Source of the DNA: Paulinella micropora
Lineage: Eukaryota > Cercozoa > Imbricatea > Euglyphida > Paulinellidae
DNA length: 20,000 bases
Assembly (NCBI GenBank): GCA_019918135.1
Contig: WBZZ01005209.1
Location: 1 to 20,000, forward strand
Reading direction: 5' to 3'
Numbering within the stretch: the stretch's first letter is position 1; each line of letters starts with the position of its first letter. The translations under genes were made by a program, and so were the position numbers. Positions 18,260 to 20,000 of the stretch are shown piece after piece. The notes beneath the pieces are model-generated. The model saw only the letters and a list, made by a program, of their open reading frames with translations. It had not been told where the DNA came from and ran no database searches.

Positions 18260-18778
18260 ATGCCGTCTCCCGAAGCAAGCCGTAAGAATTGGGGTAGTGC
18301 TGTGGAAGGAATAAAAGCGAAAGCGAAACAACGAAAGATGAAGCATGCTAAAAATGTTTTGGCGCAATACCGAAACGCGGTTAAAAGCGAAGACGAAGAT
18401 ATGGAGAGAAAAATAGCAGAGATCGAAAATAAGAATTTAGCAACCAATATCATTAATGAGAAGGAACAAGATGACACACCTGAGCAGATCGAGAGTGAGG
18501 ATGAGGTTGATTTCACTGATATCATTGCGGAAAAGATGGCTAAGATGAAAATTAAAAGAGCGAAAGCGGAAACTAAGAGAGCGAAGAAAAATAAGAAGTC
18601 AGAGCCCGAGCAAGATAGCGAAGAAAGTGAAAGCGAAAGTAGTGAGGAAGAAGAACCGAAGCCTAAGAAAGGAAGAGGAAAGAAATCAAACATATCTGTT
18701 AATGTTTATAATCAATCTGAAAAGACAAAGAAGAAGGGAAAAAATAATGATATTGAAAAATGCTTTTTAAAATTCTAA
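18260..18778 (+). CDS. Highly charged protein of unknown function
   Basis: I chose ATG 18260 (MPSPEASRKNWGSAVEG) because the frame upstream starts only at non-ATG codons inside the palindrome. About 172 residues: a Lys/Arg-rich N-terminal helix (KAKAKQRKMKHAKNVLAQY), a Glu-rich middle with DFTDIIAEKMAKMKIK, and a Ser/Glu then Lys/Gly tail. It looks largely disordered or coiled. It ends 7 bases before the integrase start, suggesting joint expression. It could be a DNA-binding accessory or core protein; this is inference from composition only. Confidence 0.6.
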   Translation: MPSPEASRKNWGSAVEGIKAKAKQRKMKHAKNVLAQYRNAVKSEDEDMERKIAEIENKNLATNIINEKEQDDTPEQIESEDEVDFTDIIAEKMAKMKIKRAKAETKRAKKNKKSEPEQDSEESESESSEEEEPKPKKGRGKKSNISVNVYNQSEKTKKKGKNNDIEKCFLKF

Positions 18779-18785
18779 AATATAG

Positions 18786-19791
18786 ATGAGTGAGGAAAAT
18801 CAACTTGACCTTAAACATACAATTATTAATAATCAAAATCGTAATAGTCTCGGAGACACACCTACGGGAGAAATAATTGACACAAAAGAAGAAGCGTCAT
18901 TAAAAATTCATTATCAGAAAAAGAACCCGAAAATATGGAATACTATATGGGCGGACAAACCTTTAGACCTGTTCCTAGATTTGGCGGACATGACTAAAAT
19001 AAAGGACAAAAAGGGGAATAAAGGCTATGCTTGGATGCTTTGTTGGATTGATTACCATTCCCGATATTTAATCATCATTCCATTAAAAAATAAAACAGCA
19101 AAAGAAGTATATTATGCTTTGAAATCAATCAAATATAAACCAAAGTCAATTACTACCGACAGCGGGGGAGAATATAAAGGAGCAACCCGCGAATACTTTA
19201 ATGAAAATGGAATTAGACATGATGTGGTTGAAGTTGGCGACCATAGAGCGCTTGCGGTTGTTGATAGAGTGATAAGAAGTATTAGGAGATGGCTTGACCT
19301 TTTATTTGAAACCAATCGTAATTTTGATTGGGTTAGTTATATTCAAGACTTAGTAGATGCTTATAATCATAAAGTTCATAGAGGAATTCAGGCTAAACCA
19401 TCTGATATATTTTTCGGGAGACAAAAATAAACCAGCGATAACACGTGATAATTTAATTGAAGAATTTAATGTTAACGATAGTGTAAGAAAAGAAAACAAA
19501 AGGAATGTTTTCTCCAAAGGTGGAAAGACTTTCAGCAAAATTATTCATAAAGTCAAGGGGCAAAAGGGGTTTAAAATCATATTAAATAACGATGAGTTAG
19601 TACATCCAAGAGATTTATTAAAAACTGATTTTGTTAAACCAATTGACGAAGAAAAAGATATGAAGGAGCAAACTAAAGAAGTTATTAAAGAAAAAAAGAC
19701 AAAAGAACTGCTAAAGCGTGAAGACATTCAACCAGAGAACATAAGAACTTCAAAGAGAGAAAAAAAAGCGAAGGTAATATTAGATTTATAA
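18786..19791 (+). CDS. Retroviral-type (rve) integrase, split by one frame change
   Basis: ATG 18786. The catalytic core has D65 (LFLDLADM), WIDYHSRYLIIIPLKNKTA and D125 (ITTDSGGEYKG). At the usual Glu position it has Asp160 (AVVDRVIRSIRRW), giving D-D-D. HRGIQAKPSDIFFG is the usual end of the core. The first frame stops at 19430; the +1 frame continues with DKNKPAITRDNLIEEFNVND, an SH3-like C-terminal stretch (NDSVRKE..KGGKTFSKIIHKVKG), and a Lys/Glu-rich tail to TAA 19789-19791. No N-terminal zinc-binding HHCC domain is visible. This family inserts Polintons, virophages and LTR retroelements into host DNA. The frame change lies between about 19405 and 19430, next to a T5 run. Enzyme activity is doubtful if either the Asp or the split is real. 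Confidence 0.8.
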
Positions 19792-19838
19792 GCCAAAAAA
19801 AATGATACAGGACGAAAAAAATAAAAGGTTCATATCTC

Positions 19839-19916
19839 GGCGCCGATACATCCTTCGGATTTGAACCCGCAACCTAAAATTTCAATGACGACGTTGAACC
19901 CATTAGTCTCGTCGCC
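19839..19916 (-). tRNA. tRNA-like sequence, not a clean cloverleaf
   Basis: On the minus strand this 78-base stretch has GGTTCAAATCC, an exact match to the Pol III B box (T-loop), 42 bases after an A-box-like AGACTAATGGG (D-loop). The ends GGCGACGA and TCGGCGCC pair over 7 of 8 bases. The T stem is only three solid pairs. The only anticodon-like arm is TTCAA/TTGAA with an 8-base loop, and 3' of the T arm is about 8 bases too long. No anticodon can be assigned. It lies about 50 bases past the integrase stop, on the other strand. It could be a decayed tRNA, a tRNA-derived repeat or a structured 3'-end signal. Confidence 0.3.
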
Positions 19917-20000
19917 CAGTGAACCTGGCAGTGATAAAGGAAAAAAAGTATTTGAAGTATTATCTTTTGTTTAACAATTACATCAAATTCTAGAAAATTC

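Larger units (their letters stand above)
12238..20000. mobile_element. Integrated Polinton-like virus / virophage-like element
   Basis: An AT-rich, compact block with packaging ATPase, rve integrase, a two-TM protein, a tail-fibre-like gene with S74 chaperone and several small proteins. Minus-strand genes occupy 12238-18154 and plus-strand genes 18260-19791, diverging from a 105-base AT-rich region. Microsatellites stop at the boundary. This set is typical of Polintons, adintoviruses, virophages and Polinton-like viruses. No major capsid protein is in the window, so the class cannot be fixed. The left end lies somewhere in about 11880-12237. I could not find a terminal inverted repeat, and the right end is probably outside. 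A viral contig wrongly joined to host DNA is the main alternative. Confidence 0.65.

Noticed and set aside
18232..18693. Minus-strand Ser/Leu/Phe-rich frame
   Set aside because: Antisense of the Glu/Lys-rich gene at 18260-18778; the plus-strand gene has an ATG, tight spacing to the integrase and the same direction.

Overview
The window looks like nuclear DNA of a unicellular eukaryote (an alga or other protist; the lineage cannot be named from this sequence) joined to what appears to be an integrated DNA virus of the Polinton-like virus / virophage type. The left 12 kb has GT-AG introns with matching phases, G/C-rich third codon positions, many microsatellites (TTC, ATT, CAA, TA, GATA, GAA) and long homopolymers, as expected of a eukaryotic chromosome. 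From about 12.2 kb rightward the sequence becomes AT-rich, compact and almost free of microsatellites, with short intergenic gaps and overlapping genes.

Left to right. Bases 6-953 hold exons of an unrecognised plus-strand gene, followed by a coiled-coil, Asn-rich coding stretch (1589-2209) that may be its 3' part. Bases 2410-4400 have no gene I can support. At 4400-6022 (minus) lies a P-loop ATPase resembling the RHS/Crinkler-type proteins of protists, broken by four frame changes. Bases 6023-8049 are repeat-rich. An exon at 8050-9261 encodes a coiled coil plus six kelch repeats. Its 3' half and 3' UTR recur at 9783-10336 as a damaged copy ending in a 47-base poly(A) run, which suggests a 5'-truncated retrocopy. 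A third copy of only the 3' UTR lies at 11783-11878. Between them is an unrecognised minus-strand gene (10441-11533) split by a single +1 shift.

The viral part (about 12238 to the window end) carries, on the minus strand, a small basic protein, a FtsK/HerA-type packaging ATPase, a small protein of unknown role, a two-TM protein and a 3.6-kb tail-fibre-like gene ending in an S74 intramolecular chaperone domain. On the plus strand it carries a charged protein and a retroviral-type (rve) integrase. The ATPase would package DNA, the integrase would insert it into the host chromosome, and the fibre would sit on the particle for attachment. Major capsid protein, protease and polymerase/helicase are not in the window.

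The most striking non-coding signal is a family of hairpins in two head-to-head pairs (12490-12627 and 14065-14216). One member of each pair touches the stop codon of the gene upstream. Their stems differ by compensatory changes while their loops are conserved. This resembles the hairpin rule for transcript 3' ends known from Mimivirus and its virophage, and may tie this element to a mimivirus-like helper.

Several genes are interrupted by single-base frame changes, some at homopolymers. Assembly errors are therefore a live alternative to true decay.
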